From JAJCYK01 sp965212195 (GTDB lineage Bacteria; Bacteroidota; Bacteroidia; Cytophagales; Cyclobacteriaceae): a DNA stretch of 64,000 nt. The stretch lies in the NCBI GenBank assembly GCA_965212195.1, contig CBDBUW010000010.1, forward strand, positions 1-64,000. The letters run 5' to 3'. Every line of letters starts with the position of its first letter. Positions within the stretch are counted from its first letter, which is position 1. Below, piece by piece: positions 8,758 through 17,995 of this stretch. A program made the translations under genes and the position numbers. The notes under the pieces were generated by a model. The model saw nothing but the letters and a program-made list of their open reading frames with translations, did not search any database and was not told the DNA's origin.

Positions 8758-9462
8758 TTAAGGATCAATCTGTAATTCTTTCATTTCAGCAAAGGGCTTT
8801 ACTCCTATTGTGAACCCTCCTTCTTCCTTAAATAAGGCAAACAGCGATCTTTCTACCTCTCCGGTCTCATATTCAAAATGAATGGTGTAATGTTCTAACC
8901 GGTACTTACCTTTAATGGCTTTGTCATTTTTATGTGGTTTGAACATGCCTTTGGACCTGTAGAAGTATCTCCAAGTAAAAGTGCCATCGTCACGGAGGAC
9001 AAGAGTATTGGAATTGTGCACTCTTGACCCTCCAAAGCTGCCTACACATTTGTAAACGCCGTCTATGGTTTCTGATTCCGACGCCGGCCGGGTTGGATGC
9101 CAAGTATTCCAAGTTTGCTTTCTACCGTTATGAAAATGGACCTGGTAAGAGGTTCCAGTTTTTTGCCAGGTACCCCATTTTTCCGGTGCCATTTTCTTGG
9201 ACACTTTTACATCCAAGTCAGCCGGACTCACATCCATTCGGCTGTAAATGGTTCCATCCTTCAACAATACAGAAGGATATAATTGCGAATTCGTGGGATG
9301 CAATCTTAAAATGAGGTTGTGGATTTGGTCGTTTTGAATCCCTTTTCCTATCTCGGTCAAGGGCTCCCCCTTTTTACCTGTCTTGTGTGGCGATTTTTGT
9401 TGCCCCAGGCATGGAATACATAGATAGAGCAACATACAGATTAAAAAATTCCTTGAATACAT
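8758..9462 (-). CDS. Secreted hypothetical protein
   Basis: A 234-residue protein with a clear signal peptide (residues 5-21, cleavage near CLGQ). The C-terminal half reads like a small lipocalin-type barrel (GVYKCVGSFGG, LRDDGTFTWRY, KGKYRLEHYTIHFEY), a layout common in Bacteroidota proteins that report a formatted response curve, but I cannot assign a named family. Transcribed alone from 9462, divergent from the DoxX gene at 9658. Confidence 0.65.
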   Translation of the reverse strand: MYSRNFLICMLLYLCIPCLGQQKSPHKTGKKGEPLTEIGKGIQNDQIHNLILRLHPTNSQLYPSVLLKDGTIYSRMDVSPADLDVKVSKKMAPEKWGTWQKTGTSYQVHFHNGRKQTWNTWHPTRPASESETIDGVYKCVGSFGGSRVHNSNTLVLRDDGTFTWRYFYRSKGMFKPHKNDKAIKGKYRLEHYTIHFEYETGEVERSLFALFKEEGGFTIGVKPFAEMKELQIDP

Positions 9463-9657
9463 GGGATCAGTCTAAAAAGTTCTACTTAATTAATATACGA
9501 ATAATGCACATGAGAAATTATGGAAACTCCTTAATTCTTAGGGACAAGCTTTCCAAATCCAAACTTTTACAATGGATTCTTTGAATCTATGGATATCCGT
9601 GTACTGTTCTGGTTATTGATATCTTAGTAACAGATTTAAACCTAAACACCATACAAT

Positions 9658-10032
9658 ATGAATCCAAAGGTAGTGATGATAGCTAGAGTGATTTTAGGGC
9701 TAATTTTTACATTTTTTGGTCCTAATAAACTGTTTCGCTATCTAGACATGCGCCCTACAGAAGGAGCTGCAGCGGCATTTTCAACCGCATTAGCCGACAC
9801 TGGTTATTTCACAATCTTTTTGGGAATCGTTGAAGCAGTTTGCGGTATTCTTTTATTGACAAACAAGTACACCAGATTGGCAACGATTGTGCTGCTGCCT
9901 GTAACCATAAACATTGTTTTATTTCACTTGGCTCTCGCTCCAGAAACAGGTGGTTTAGGCTACTTAACCTTTGTTTTGAACCTGTTCCTGGTGATTGCAT
10001 ATAAAGATGACTACAAGGGTATCCTGAAATAA
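9658..10032 (+). CDS. DoxX-like membrane protein
   Basis: A 124-residue protein with four transmembrane helices (about 5-22, 45-66, 70-92 and 97-114) and the DoxX signature: RVILGLIFTFFGPNKL in helix 1 and the GIVEAVCGILLL helix. DoxX-family proteins are small inner-membrane subunits of uncertain, often redox-linked, function. Monocistronic, with about 150 bp before the next gene. Confidence 0.82.
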   Translation: MNPKVVMIARVILGLIFTFFGPNKLFRYLDMRPTEGAAAAFSTALADTGYFTIFLGIVEAVCGILLLTNKYTRLATIVLLPVTINIVLFHLALAPETGGLGYLTFVLNLFLVIAYKDDYKGILK

Positions 10033-10181
10033 CTTATGAATTACCTGATGCCGTCATTAGCCGAAAGCAATCATTCATTTAAAAGCAAACACTTGCGTCA
10101 ACCCTGGTTTTAACAAGATTTAACTTATCCACTGATACATCACATAATTCTCTTTCCTATTTTGCAGGAAGCCTACAAGTT

Positions 10182-11150
10182 ATGTGGAAGAAAATCTCGA
10201 TATCCTTATTAACCTGTTTTGCCGTGGTCCTGTGCTATGCCCAAAGTGATTATTTGCATTATCATGGAGAAACTATCCAAGCCGAAAAAAAGATCATAAA
10301 AGGATCCTATCAGCAGGCCTTGGAAATCTATCAAACGCTTATAGAGCAGTTTCCATTTGTCTTTCTGAGGGATCAAAAGATAGCCGTTCAATTAGCCTGG
10401 AAATTGGGTAAGGAGCAGGCAGCCTTTGAGATCTTGCAACAGGCCGTTGCCAACGGGTGGACTAAGAATTCTATAAAGAAGAACACATTTTTAAAACCTC
10501 TGCGCCAACATCCACAATGGAAGAATTTGATGATCCACTATGATTCGCTGAGGAGCATCTATGAAAATCGTCTTGATCATCAATTGCGTGCAGAGGTACG
10601 CAGTATGAGTCTTCGCGATCAGAGAAAAGCAATGGGGGCCCTACTTAAGTTTGGCTCTAAGGCACAGGACCAATATGGTGAAGAGAAGTTTGCCCGTCAC
10701 AATGAAAAACACCTGTTGAGGCTAATAGAGATCATCCAACAGCAGGGTTATCCTGGAGAACAACTAATTGGGTATGACCCTTGGGCCCAAGGTATCTTTA
10801 GCCGACACAACAGCATTTCACAGGCTTACTGTAAAAAGGACACCCTCTATGCTTATGCTAAGCCATTTCTGAAACAAGCCGTGATAAATGGTGAAATGAA
10901 TCCTGCTGATCACGCTTATATTCAAGATTGGTTTGTTTCGGTTAAAAGTCGCTGGAAAACAAGTTTTTATGGGTCTATAGGTCAACTAAAAAAAGAAGAA
11001 TTGGCTGAAGCCAATTCACGTAGACAGGAAATCGGACTGAGGCCGGTTCAGTTACGAAATCAGCTAATTGATCTACAAAAAAATCTGGGAATGAATTTTT
11101 ACCTGCCCATGTTCCCCGGTAAGAACGTTAAAATAAACGTTGCTTACTAA
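10182..11150 (+). CDS. Secreted DUF6624-like protein with an N-terminal helical repeat region
   Basis: A 322-residue protein with a signal peptide (residues 1-20, LCYAQ). Residues about 30-110 form TPR-like helices (GSYQQALEIYQTLIEQFP, KEQAAFEILQQAV). The C-terminal half carries the DUF6624 pattern: a RLIEIIQQQGYPG motif, a DPWAQGIFSRHN block, a GEMNPADHAYIQDW block, and YGSIGQ near the end. The family is common in Bacteroidota and has no known activity. The gene stands alone. Confidence 0.7.
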   Translation: MWKKISISLLTCFAVVLCYAQSDYLHYHGETIQAEKKIIKGSYQQALEIYQTLIEQFPFVFLRDQKIAVQLAWKLGKEQAAFEILQQAVANGWTKNSIKKNTFLKPLRQHPQWKNLMIHYDSLRSIYENRLDHQLRAEVRSMSLRDQRKAMGALLKFGSKAQDQYGEEKFARHNEKHLLRLIEIIQQQGYPGEQLIGYDPWAQGIFSRHNSISQAYCKKDTLYAYAKPFLKQAVINGEMNPADHAYIQDWFVSVKSRWKTSFYGSIGQLKKEELAEANSRRQEIGLRPVQLRNQLIDLQKNLGMNFYLPMFPGKNVKINVAY

Positions 11151-11226
11151 GAATCCTCATAGGGTTGGTCCTCTCTTCTTCTCTATCTAAATGGTAATCC
11201 AATACTGTAAGATAAGATCCAGGCGG

Positions 11227-12558
11227 TTACTTCCCAATCAAAATAAATTCCGTTTGTCTTCCGTCGATATAGTGCACCCCAGTCTTATCAAAAAAGGCCT
11301 CTTCTTCAAGCATGATACGGATCTCCTTTTCCCATTCATCAATATAAGTAGCAGCATTAAGTTCGATGGAATAGGCGGTATCCAAATGCAGTGGATAGTC
11401 GCCTTTATGTGGGACTCCTTCCTGGCTATCCCACATGCCCAAGGTAGTACCAGCGGCATGCCCATGATACCCAATAGGATGGGTATAAATAGAAGGCTTG
11501 ATCCCTTCTGCAAGGGATTGTTCCCGTGACTCCTTCAGTACCTGGTTGCCAGTTTTGCCTTCCTTAAAATTTCCGGTAAAGATATCTTGCAGACGGTTTC
11601 CCCTTCTTAAAGCAACCTTAAGATATTCCGGGGCATCGTTTTCCCCGGCTTTAAGGACATATGCATGCTGCTGGGTATCCGTATTCAGCCTGAGATAAGT
11701 GATCCCAAAATCTACATGAAGTAAGTCTCCCGGTAATATCACATTTTTCTCCGGAGCTTTGGAAAATGATCTTAAATGATCAAATGATTGTGGGTCCTGA
11801 CGCTGGATGGATACCGTTGGATGGAACCAGGTCACCAATTTCAATTCACGAACCCTTTCACGGAACCACCAGACCACGTCCTCGGTGGTGGTAACTCCAG
11901 GTTGTATAACACCATCAGAAAACCCTTCTGCTATGATCTGATGAGCAATTCGACAGATTTGTGGATATATTTGCATTTCCATCCCTGTACGGGTCTCCAA
12001 CCAGGCAATACCCAGGTTTTGGGCTGAGGTGATCCTTTCCTGATACTTTCTAGGTAGATTTTCTTTCATCTGTCTCAGGTCAGTGGCCACAATTCCATCG
12101 GCCAATCCAAAATGGTCCGACATATTTACACCGATCTTTGCTGGATCCCGTTCTTTAATAATTTCAGCCAACCGATGCCACTGAAGGGGTTGTTTTTCCC
12201 TGTCCCATGATTGCTTGAATACCTTACCGACATCGTAACGGGCTACAGCCAAGGTTTCTATTTGCTCACCCTCTCCGGGATCATATATCACTAGAATGGT
12301 CCTTCTTCTAGCCGCCAGCCAAGTGGCCGGCAACAACGTTTCTATGATTGGATCTTCGTTATACTCCCTGGACACCACTACCCACATATCCATGCCTTCC
12401 CGTCTCATAAGTTCTGGAAGCACATTCTGGATCTTATCTTCCAGCAGCTCATCAATGACCCGGGCACGATCTTTCATGGAAAGAATGAGCGGATGTTCTT
12501 GCGAATTGACCTCAACAATAGTAAAGGTCAGAAGAGCAATCCATATAAAATTCTTCAT
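11227..12558 (-). CDS. Secreted M24 family metallopeptidase (Xaa-Pro aminopeptidase-like)
   Basis: A 443-residue creatinase/pita-bread-fold protein with a signal peptide (residues 1-19). The N-terminal half is the creatinase-like domain. The C-terminal half carries the dimetal ligands in order: Asp in LLHVDFGI, a second Asp 11 residues on (LNTD), His in THPIGYHGH, Glu in YSIELN and Glu in IMLEEE. All five ligands are present, so it should be an active aminopeptidase, likely Xaa-Pro type. The export signal places it in the periplasm or outside, consistent with scavenging peptides. Monocistronic. Confidence 0.9.
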   Translation of the reverse strand: MKNFIWIALLTFTIVEVNSQEHPLILSMKDRARVIDELLEDKIQNVLPELMRREGMDMWVVVSREYNEDPIIETLLPATWLAARRRTILVIYDPGEGEQIETLAVARYDVGKVFKQSWDREKQPLQWHRLAEIIKERDPAKIGVNMSDHFGLADGIVATDLRQMKENLPRKYQERITSAQNLGIAWLETRTGMEMQIYPQICRIAHQIIAEGFSDGVIQPGVTTTEDVVWWFRERVRELKLVTWFHPTVSIQRQDPQSFDHLRSFSKAPEKNVILPGDLLHVDFGITYLRLNTDTQQHAYVLKAGENDAPEYLKVALRRGNRLQDIFTGNFKEGKTGNQVLKESREQSLAEGIKPSIYTHPIGYHGHAAGTTLGMWDSQEGVPHKGDYPLHLDTAYSIELNAATYIDEWEKEIRIMLEEEAFFDKTGVHYIDGRQTEFILIGK

Positions 12559-12595
12559 AAGTCAGATTTAGTTTATTTAGAAGCACTTTCTGGAA

Positions 12596-12611
12596 GAAAC
12601 AACTTTGTTTC
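12596..12611. promoter_or_regulatory. GAAACAA-CT-TTGTTTC palindrome upstream of the M24 peptidase
   Basis: A perfect 7-bp inverted repeat with a 2-bp centre, ending 38 bp upstream of the peptidase start codon. The short centre suits a dimeric DNA-binding protein better than an RNA hairpin. No partner regulator is evident. Confidence 0.3.
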
Positions 12612-12715
12612 TATAAGTGAACCACTCATATTTTTATGCTATATGAACAATTTCCTTTATTAAAGCAAAATTTGTGGATCCCCTCTTATAAAATCCGCAC
12701 TCAGCGTCCTTTAAG

Positions 12716-13189
12716 CTACCCTCCAGCTTTAACCCCTGATACGTGAGATAGTACAGCTTTCCATTGTTCCTGCCTCTTCACCAGTACATTACTGGATTGA
12801 TATACCGTATAAAGTGTATCGCGATATATGTGACCGGAGCCGGCCACAATTGCAGTGCCGTTCTCCAGAATTTCCAGGCTCTTAATCTCATAATGAAAGG
12901 AGTCGTACTGGGTGGCGTTCTTCTTAATCCACTGCATTTCGAATCCTTTGTTACTCCAGGTGCCGTTGGCATCAATCAGTTGAAACTCCTCTGCTAAGAT
13001 GCGATCCAGTAGCACGGTATCATGTTCCCGGTAGGCCTTGGGCCATTCCACTTCCTTCAGGTAGCGTAGTCGGCTGCGGTCGGCTTGTGAGGCCTCCATA
13101 ATTGGTTCATCAGTTAGGTGGTCAGGCTGACAACCAAAGCTCACAATGAGCAAGGACAGGAAAAGACTGTAAAAAAAGTGGGTATTCAT
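12716..13189 (-). CDS. DUF4440 / NTF2-like lipoprotein
   Basis: A 157-residue protein with a type II signal peptide (hydrophobic residues 4-18, then SFGCQPD, Cys20). The mature part is an NTF2-like DUF4440 domain: YREHDTVLLDRILAEEFQLI with an ANGTW loop, followed by strands such as ENGTAIVAGSGHI and the closing WKAVLSHVSG. Members of this fold are often small-molecule-binding or accessory proteins, and no catalytic site is evident. Divergent from the DoxX/oxidoreductase operon. Confidence 0.82.
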   Translation of the reverse strand: MNTHFFYSLFLSLLIVSFGCQPDHLTDEPIMEASQADRSRLRYLKEVEWPKAYREHDTVLLDRILAEEFQLIDANGTWSNKGFEMQWIKKNATQYDSFHYEIKSLEILENGTAIVAGSGHIYRDTLYTVYQSSNVLVKRQEQWKAVLSHVSGVKAGG

Positions 13190-13254
13190 GGTGATGGAGT
13201 TTCTAGTTCATGTAGATAACAATCAAAGCTAAATATTCCTGATTATCAGAATCC

Positions 13255-13271
13255 GTTAACAAAACGTTAAC
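13255..13271. promoter_or_regulatory. Paired GTTAAC palindromes in a divergent intergenic region
   Basis: GTTAAC occurs at 13255-13260 and 13266-13271, centres 11 bp apart (one helical turn), in the 283-bp region between the DUF4440 lipoprotein and the DoxX operon. The wider unit CGTTAACAAAACGTTAACAA is a short direct repeat. Could be an operator for either gene; no proof. Confidence 0.3.
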
Positions 13272-13472
13272 AATATGCTACCGGCATCACATAAATGTAA
13301 TCTGACCGTAACAATAACACTATAAGAGCTTTTAGCTAATGAATATTACAAAACTCTGGGATGAATGTACTATTCATATATATGATCAAGGTCATCCAAC
13401 CCATTGTGGCTCATCATTTTGAAAAAAGATAACAATCCCGTAATATGAATCCTGAAATAATGGAACTAGCAA

Positions 13473-13952
13473 ATGAACCTATCAAAGACACAGACAAATG
13501 CTCTGGTGATTTTCAGAATTCTCATCGGTTGGCATTTCTTATACGAAGGCATTACCAAGCTTTACAATCCCGCTTGGACTTCAAAGGCATATTTAGCCAG
13601 CGCCGCTGGTCCCTTCAAGGGATTCTTTATATGGCTTTCAGGCGATGGTCTTATCTCGATAGTTGACAATTTGAATATATTCGGGCTAGTGCTCATTGGA
13701 CTGGCCCTTATTCTGGGGTTCTGGGAGCGCATAGCAGCCATATTAGGAGTGATTCTGTTACTGTTCTACTATCTGTCCCAACCACCTTTCCCGGGAATCG
13801 AACAAATCGGCACTGAGGGCAATTATTTCTTGGTCAACAAGAATTTGATTGAGGCCGCAGGGCTTTTGGTGCTCTACTTCTTTCCTTCGGGACAGTATTT
13901 CGGAATACCCAGAGTTTTCCCAAAATCTAAAAAATCCACATCCCCAGCTTAA
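13473..13952 (+). CDS. DoxX family membrane protein
   Basis: A 159-residue four-helix DoxX protein, with RILIGWHFLYEGITKLYNP in helix 1 and further helices around residues 65-85, 88-105 and 127-142. In Bacteroidota such proteins are often encoded next to exported Gfo/Idh/MocA oxidoreductases, as here, where the oxidoreductase starts 11 bp downstream. I infer a membrane partner for that enzyme, perhaps in electron transfer. An overlapping ORF in another frame (13445-13666) is a shadow. Confidence 0.85.
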   Translation: MNLSKTQTNALVIFRILIGWHFLYEGITKLYNPAWTSKAYLASAAGPFKGFFIWLSGDGLISIVDNLNIFGLVLIGLALILGFWERIAAILGVILLLFYYLSQPPFPGIEQIGTEGNYFLVNKNLIEAAGLLVLYFFPSGQYFGIPRVFPKSKKSTSPA

Positions 13953-13963
13953 ATCATATCATC

Positions 13964-15586
13964 ATGAGTGAAGGTCAAAATACTAACAAATTTTCCAGAA
14001 GAAATCTCTTGAAGGGCTTAGCCACCATTCCTATAGTCGGAGCTGCCTGGTGGGCGGGAGCCTCAAGTACCACGAAGAAACGCAAACAGCGCGAAAGCAT
14101 TATGAATGCCCTGGACATCAAAGCCTCTCCCCCACCTCCTACCGGTCCTATGAGCGGGGATCCCATACGCTTGGGAATAATCGGCTTTGGCATCCGTGGA
14201 AAGCAATTGTTACGAGCTTCTGGTTTCGCCACCGACAAGTGGCTAAAGGAGGCCAAAGAAAGAGCCGACGAAAACCCCTTGGACACCCGTTTGAAGAGTT
14301 TTATGGAACAAGAAAACCTCAATGTAAAGCTTACTGCAGTCTGTGATGTATTCGATGTAAACGCTCAAGAGGCTCTTAATTCATTCAATCGGGACGATAA
14401 TAAAATAAAACGCTATCGGACTCACACTGAATTGCTGGAAAGTGGAGATGTGGATGCGGTAATTATAGCAACACCTGACCATTGGCATGCTCCTATGGCC
14501 ATTGACGCCTTAAATGCCGGCGTGCATGTTTACGTGGAAAAACCCATGACCCACAATATTTCAGAGACTTATGCTTTGCGGGATGCGGCCCTGAACTCCA
14601 AGGCAGTATTAACGGTAGGACACCAACACCGGCAAACTCAAAGTTTTTTAACAGCACAAAATGTCATTGATCAAAATATCTTGGGCCACGTATCCTTGAT
14701 CCAGGTGAGTACCAATCGCAATAGTGATAATGGAGCCTGGCAGTATAACATCCACGAAAAAGCCAGCCCCAGCACCATTGACTGGGACCAATTTATCGGT
14801 AATGCCCCGCATGTTCCCTTTAATAAAGAGCATTTTTTCCGTTGGAGGAAATGGTGGGCTTACGGATCAGGTCTTTCAGGAGACCTTATGACCCATGACT
14901 ATGACCGTGTTAACTGCGTGTTGAATATGGGCATCCCCCGATCGGTAGTGGCCAGCGGCGGCATCTATACCCATCGTGATGGCCGAAATGTCCCCGACGT
15001 TATGCAAGTCAATATGGAATTTCCGGACTTCACCACCGGCAGAAGCCAGGAGCCCGGTAAAGAAAAAGGTATGACCCTGGTTTACAGCGCTACCCTCGGT
15101 AACCAATACAGTCGTTCCAGTATTCTCATGGGACATGACGGGACCATGGAACTGGGCAACAAACTGGTGATCTACGCTGATGCCCGGTCCACCCGATTCA
15201 AGGACATGATCGAGGATGAAAAAGTGAATCCCAATGTCCCTATCTATCAGTACGACCCCGCTGTCTTAGGAGGCGTTGACGGAATATCTTCCGCAACTTC
15301 GAAATATTTTGCGGACAAGGGTCTGCTCTGGACTTATCGCGATGGTAAGCGGGTAGATTCCACCTTTCTGCATATTCGTGAATGGTTGAGCTGTATACGC
15401 AATGGCGGTGATCCCAGCTGTGGTATACAGGAAGGCTTTGAAGAAGCAATTACTGCCCATATGGGCGGGGTATCCTATAAACTTGGCCGCAGGGTAGATT
15501 GGGACGAAGTGAATCAAGAAATCGTACCTATTGAAGGCTATGACCTGGATGAAGTACTGCTTATGAACCAGGAAAGGATCGTTTGA
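13964..15586 (+). CDS. Exported Gfo/Idh/MocA family oxidoreductase
   Basis: A 540-residue dehydrogenase. The N-terminus has a twin-arginine motif (FSRRNLLKG), so it is probably exported folded with bound NAD(P). The Rossmann loop is RLGIIGFGIRG (GxGxxG), followed by TPDHWHAPM and the family EKPMT motif, whose Lys is catalytic. The C-terminal alpha/beta domain includes SGDLMTHDYDRVN, which supplies substrate-site residues. At 540 residues it is longer than the usual 350-450 because of insertions in the C-terminal domain. Substrates in the family are sugars and sugar-like alcohols; the exact one is unknown. Second gene of a DoxX / oxidoreductase / serine hydrolase operon. Confidence 0.9.
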   Translation: MSEGQNTNKFSRRNLLKGLATIPIVGAAWWAGASSTTKKRKQRESIMNALDIKASPPPPTGPMSGDPIRLGIIGFGIRGKQLLRASGFATDKWLKEAKERADENPLDTRLKSFMEQENLNVKLTAVCDVFDVNAQEALNSFNRDDNKIKRYRTHTELLESGDVDAVIIATPDHWHAPMAIDALNAGVHVYVEKPMTHNISETYALRDAALNSKAVLTVGHQHRQTQSFLTAQNVIDQNILGHVSLIQVSTNRNSDNGAWQYNIHEKASPSTIDWDQFIGNAPHVPFNKEHFFRWRKWWAYGSGLSGDLMTHDYDRVNCVLNMGIPRSVVASGGIYTHRDGRNVPDVMQVNMEFPDFTTGRSQEPGKEKGMTLVYSATLGNQYSRSSILMGHDGTMELGNKLVIYADARSTRFKDMIEDEKVNPNVPIYQYDPAVLGGVDGISSATSKYFADKGLLWTYRDGKRVDSTFLHIREWLSCIRNGGDPSCGIQEGFEEAITAHMGGVSYKLGRRVDWDEVNQEIVPIEGYDLDEVLLMNQERIV

Positions 15587-16662
15587 TCGCTAATCCTTCA
15601 TTCACATCGGTGTACTCCCGTAAAGTATGGCTATTAATACTGGCGGTGAGTTGGTCGCTGTTAGCAGGTGCTCCAACCCAAGGGCAGTCTTATGGAAAGG
15701 ATGTGCTCCATGCCTCCATCGATTCCGTTATGGAAGCGTTTCATGATTCTGCCATGTTTAATGGGACGGTGCTGGTGGCCCACAGCGGTATCCCCGTTTA
15801 TCGAAAGGCCTGGGGTGAAGCCTACATGGGTATGCCCTTGTCGGAAGACACACCTTTTTATCTGGGATCCATTGCCAAACAGTTTACAGCCATGGTGGTG
15901 ATGATACTCTTAGAAGAGAACGACATCTCCTTAGATCAAACCATAGACCCGTATTTCCAGGATCTTCCGAGCTTTACCCGGGAGATAACCATCCGTAATT
16001 TGTTGAATCATACCTCCGGATTACCTGATTACTACTCCATGGGAAAGCATTTACCGGGTATGACCAATAAAATGGTATGGGAAGTTGTTCATTCATTGGA
16101 CAGTCTGGACTTTATACCCGGATCCCAATATGCCTATAGCAATACCGGCTACGTGCTGCTTTCCTTATTGGTGGAGAGAATATCCGGGGGAAGCCTCAAG
16201 GAAATCTTGGCCTCACTCATTTTCAAGCCATTGGGAATGAAACATTCAATGGCCTATGATGGTAGTTCCGGAGCTATGCCCCCACATGCAGTGGGACATA
16301 CTGCAGAAGGTTTGGTCGACGACTATCAAGCCTTTACTACTGGTGCTGGTGGCATTTTTTCGCAGATCGACGACTTGTTTACATGGGATCAAGCCCTGTA
16401 CGAAAATCAAATGATTGATTTCAAGCTGCTTAAGGAGGCCTATAGCCCGGCAACGCTATCCGATGGAAAACAGTCGTACTATGGTTTTGGATGGAGGTTG
16501 CAGGAAGGTCAACCACATATTGTCCAGCACTCAGGTAGCCTGGCAGGCTTTAAGACCTACATGTACCGGGATCTGGACAAAAGACATACTATTATCTTGC
16601 TATCAAATTTCACCAACGACGTAAAATCTATCAAAGAGGTCCTGGTATCGCTTTTGCAATGA
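15583..16662 (+). CDS. Secreted class C beta-lactamase-fold serine hydrolase (1)
   Basis: Carries all three motifs of the beta-lactamase/esterase family: Ser96-x-x-Lys99 (GSIAKQF), YSN (QYAYSNTGY) and HSG (QHSGSLAG). The signal peptide ends near PTQGQS. The start shown is a TTG that overlaps the upstream stop by 4 bases (TTGA), which favours translational coupling. A GTG at 15610 would also leave an intact leader. Likely a periplasmic D-aminopeptidase, esterase or transpeptidase-like hydrolase; substrate unknown. Third gene of the DoxX operon. Confidence 0.88.
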   Translation: MIANPSFTSVYSRKVWLLILAVSWSLLAGAPTQGQSYGKDVLHASIDSVMEAFHDSAMFNGTVLVAHSGIPVYRKAWGEAYMGMPLSEDTPFYLGSIAKQFTAMVVMILLEENDISLDQTIDPYFQDLPSFTREITIRNLLNHTSGLPDYYSMGKHLPGMTNKMVWEVVHSLDSLDFIPGSQYAYSNTGYVLLSLLVERISGGSLKEILASLIFKPLGMKHSMAYDGSSGAMPPHAVGHTAEGLVDDYQAFTTGAGGIFSQIDDLFTWDQALYENQMIDFKLLKEAYSPATLSDGKQSYYGFGWRLQEGQPHIVQHSGSLAGFKTYMYRDLDKRHTIILLSNFTNDVKSIKEVLVSLLQ

Positions 16663-16734
16663 CTGCACATTCTCGTTTCGATTCCTTGATAATTGTTGGC
16701 GTCTGGGCTGTGCTATATTTTATATCTTATTTCC

Positions 16735-17988
16735 ATGAATCATTTATCCCAATTCATAGAAGGAGCCAGTAACACCTTTGATCTTACTGATCCCATTCAT
16801 CAAAAGAGGTTATTTAAGTTAACTGATTCACTGATGAACGCGGCAAAAATTTCCCCCTCTAAAATGTTGGACCTGACGGGAAACTCAGACCTGCCTTTGG
16901 AGTTTAGGATAGCTGTTCATTTGATGAGATCTAAAAGGTTCTTACAAACCATAGACCGTCAGGTAAAGCTAGGGGTTGTGTTTGCTATGTGGGGTGAACA
17001 TAACAGGCTGCTCCCCCATAGCACCGATAATCCTCATGGAGAAGACATTCTACAAAACAAAATAGATCAACTAAACTGGGCTACTGAAAACTCGGGAGTC
17101 GAATGGCGTCTTTATGTGGTGGATGATGGCTGTCCTCATAAAAGCGGCAGAATTGCAGAAAAGATACTGAACCATCATCCTTCAGCAGACCGTGTGCGCA
17201 TACTTTATCTGCAGCAAGCTATTCCCATTGGACATGGCCCGCTAAGAAACCTGGCCAGCGTTGAGGATTCTAAAAAAGGTGGAGCCATAATTCATGGTTG
17301 TCAGGCGGCTATCGATGACGATGTTGAAGCAGTAATCTATACAGACGCGGATAACTCCGTGCATTTGGGTCAGATAGGTATTTTGTTGGAGCCCTACTTG
17401 AAGCATCAGTATAAGGTAGTACTGGGCAATCGCAAGGATCCCAGCTCGGTTTTAGTTAAACAAGAAAACCGCTGGGGCATAGGAATTAAGTTGCTGCGTC
17501 ACATGCAAAGAATGGTTGGCCATGCCATATTTTCACAGGGAATCCTGGACTCACAAGCAGCATTTAAACTGTACCAGTCAGAATTACTGCAAGAAATTAT
17601 TGCGGATCCCGGTGTTTTCGATTTTTCATTTGATAGCGACTGGATTGCTGCGGTTATCCAACGTCAGCAGCCTTTTGCCAAGGTACCTTTTGCATTTGTA
17701 GATTCTTTTGCAGAATCTGCCTCCATAGTACAGGGGCCCATGACCACTTGGGAGGCCCTGCTGATGGGGTTGGTCAAAGCAGTTAGACATCGTCAGTTAC
17801 CTCATAACCAGGAGATGGCCCAAGTTCTTATAGAGGAAATTCAGTCAGCGGCCGATTTAGAGCTGCTAATCGATCATTTACCCGCCGAATTGGAATCAGC
17901 CGATGATTCCGAATTGGGGAATCCGCAGTTGATGTCGCCCCAGGCCATTCAAGCATGGATCAGACACCGTAAACAAACAAGTATTTGA
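16735..17988 (+). CDS. Glycosyltransferase-like (GT-A fold) protein
   Basis: About 417 residues with a GT2-like nucleotide-sugar-binding core: VKLGVVFAMWGEHNRLL, YVVDDGCPHKSGRIAEKIL and a DxD-type VIYTDADNSVHLGQ. Acidic residues near FDFSFDSDW may form the acceptor side. The first ATG at 16735 is preferred over an in-frame TTG at 16693. TATATTTT at 16714-16721 resembles a Bacteroidota -7 box, so the gene may have its own promoter. No transmembrane segment is evident. Next comes the cyclase gene, 7 bp away, presumably in the same transcript. Donor and acceptor are unknown. Confidence 0.75.
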   Translation: MNHLSQFIEGASNTFDLTDPIHQKRLFKLTDSLMNAAKISPSKMLDLTGNSDLPLEFRIAVHLMRSKRFLQTIDRQVKLGVVFAMWGEHNRLLPHSTDNPHGEDILQNKIDQLNWATENSGVEWRLYVVDDGCPHKSGRIAEKILNHHPSADRVRILYLQQAIPIGHGPLRNLASVEDSKKGGAIIHGCQAAIDDDVEAVIYTDADNSVHLGQIGILLEPYLKHQYKVVLGNRKDPSSVLVKQENRWGIGIKLLRHMQRMVGHAIFSQGILDSQAAFKLYQSELLQEIIADPGVFDFSFDSDWIAAVIQRQQPFAKVPFAFVDSFAESASIVQGPMTTWEALLMGLVKAVRHRQLPHNQEMAQVLIEEIQSAADLELLIDHLPAELESADDSELGNPQLMSPQAIQAWIRHRKQTSI

Positions 17989-17995
17989 GGGATTA

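Noticed and set aside
13445..13666. A 73-codon frame overlapping the 5' end of the second DoxX gene
   Set aside because: The frame from 13473 encodes a complete DoxX protein with four helices; this one is an out-of-frame shadow with no motif.
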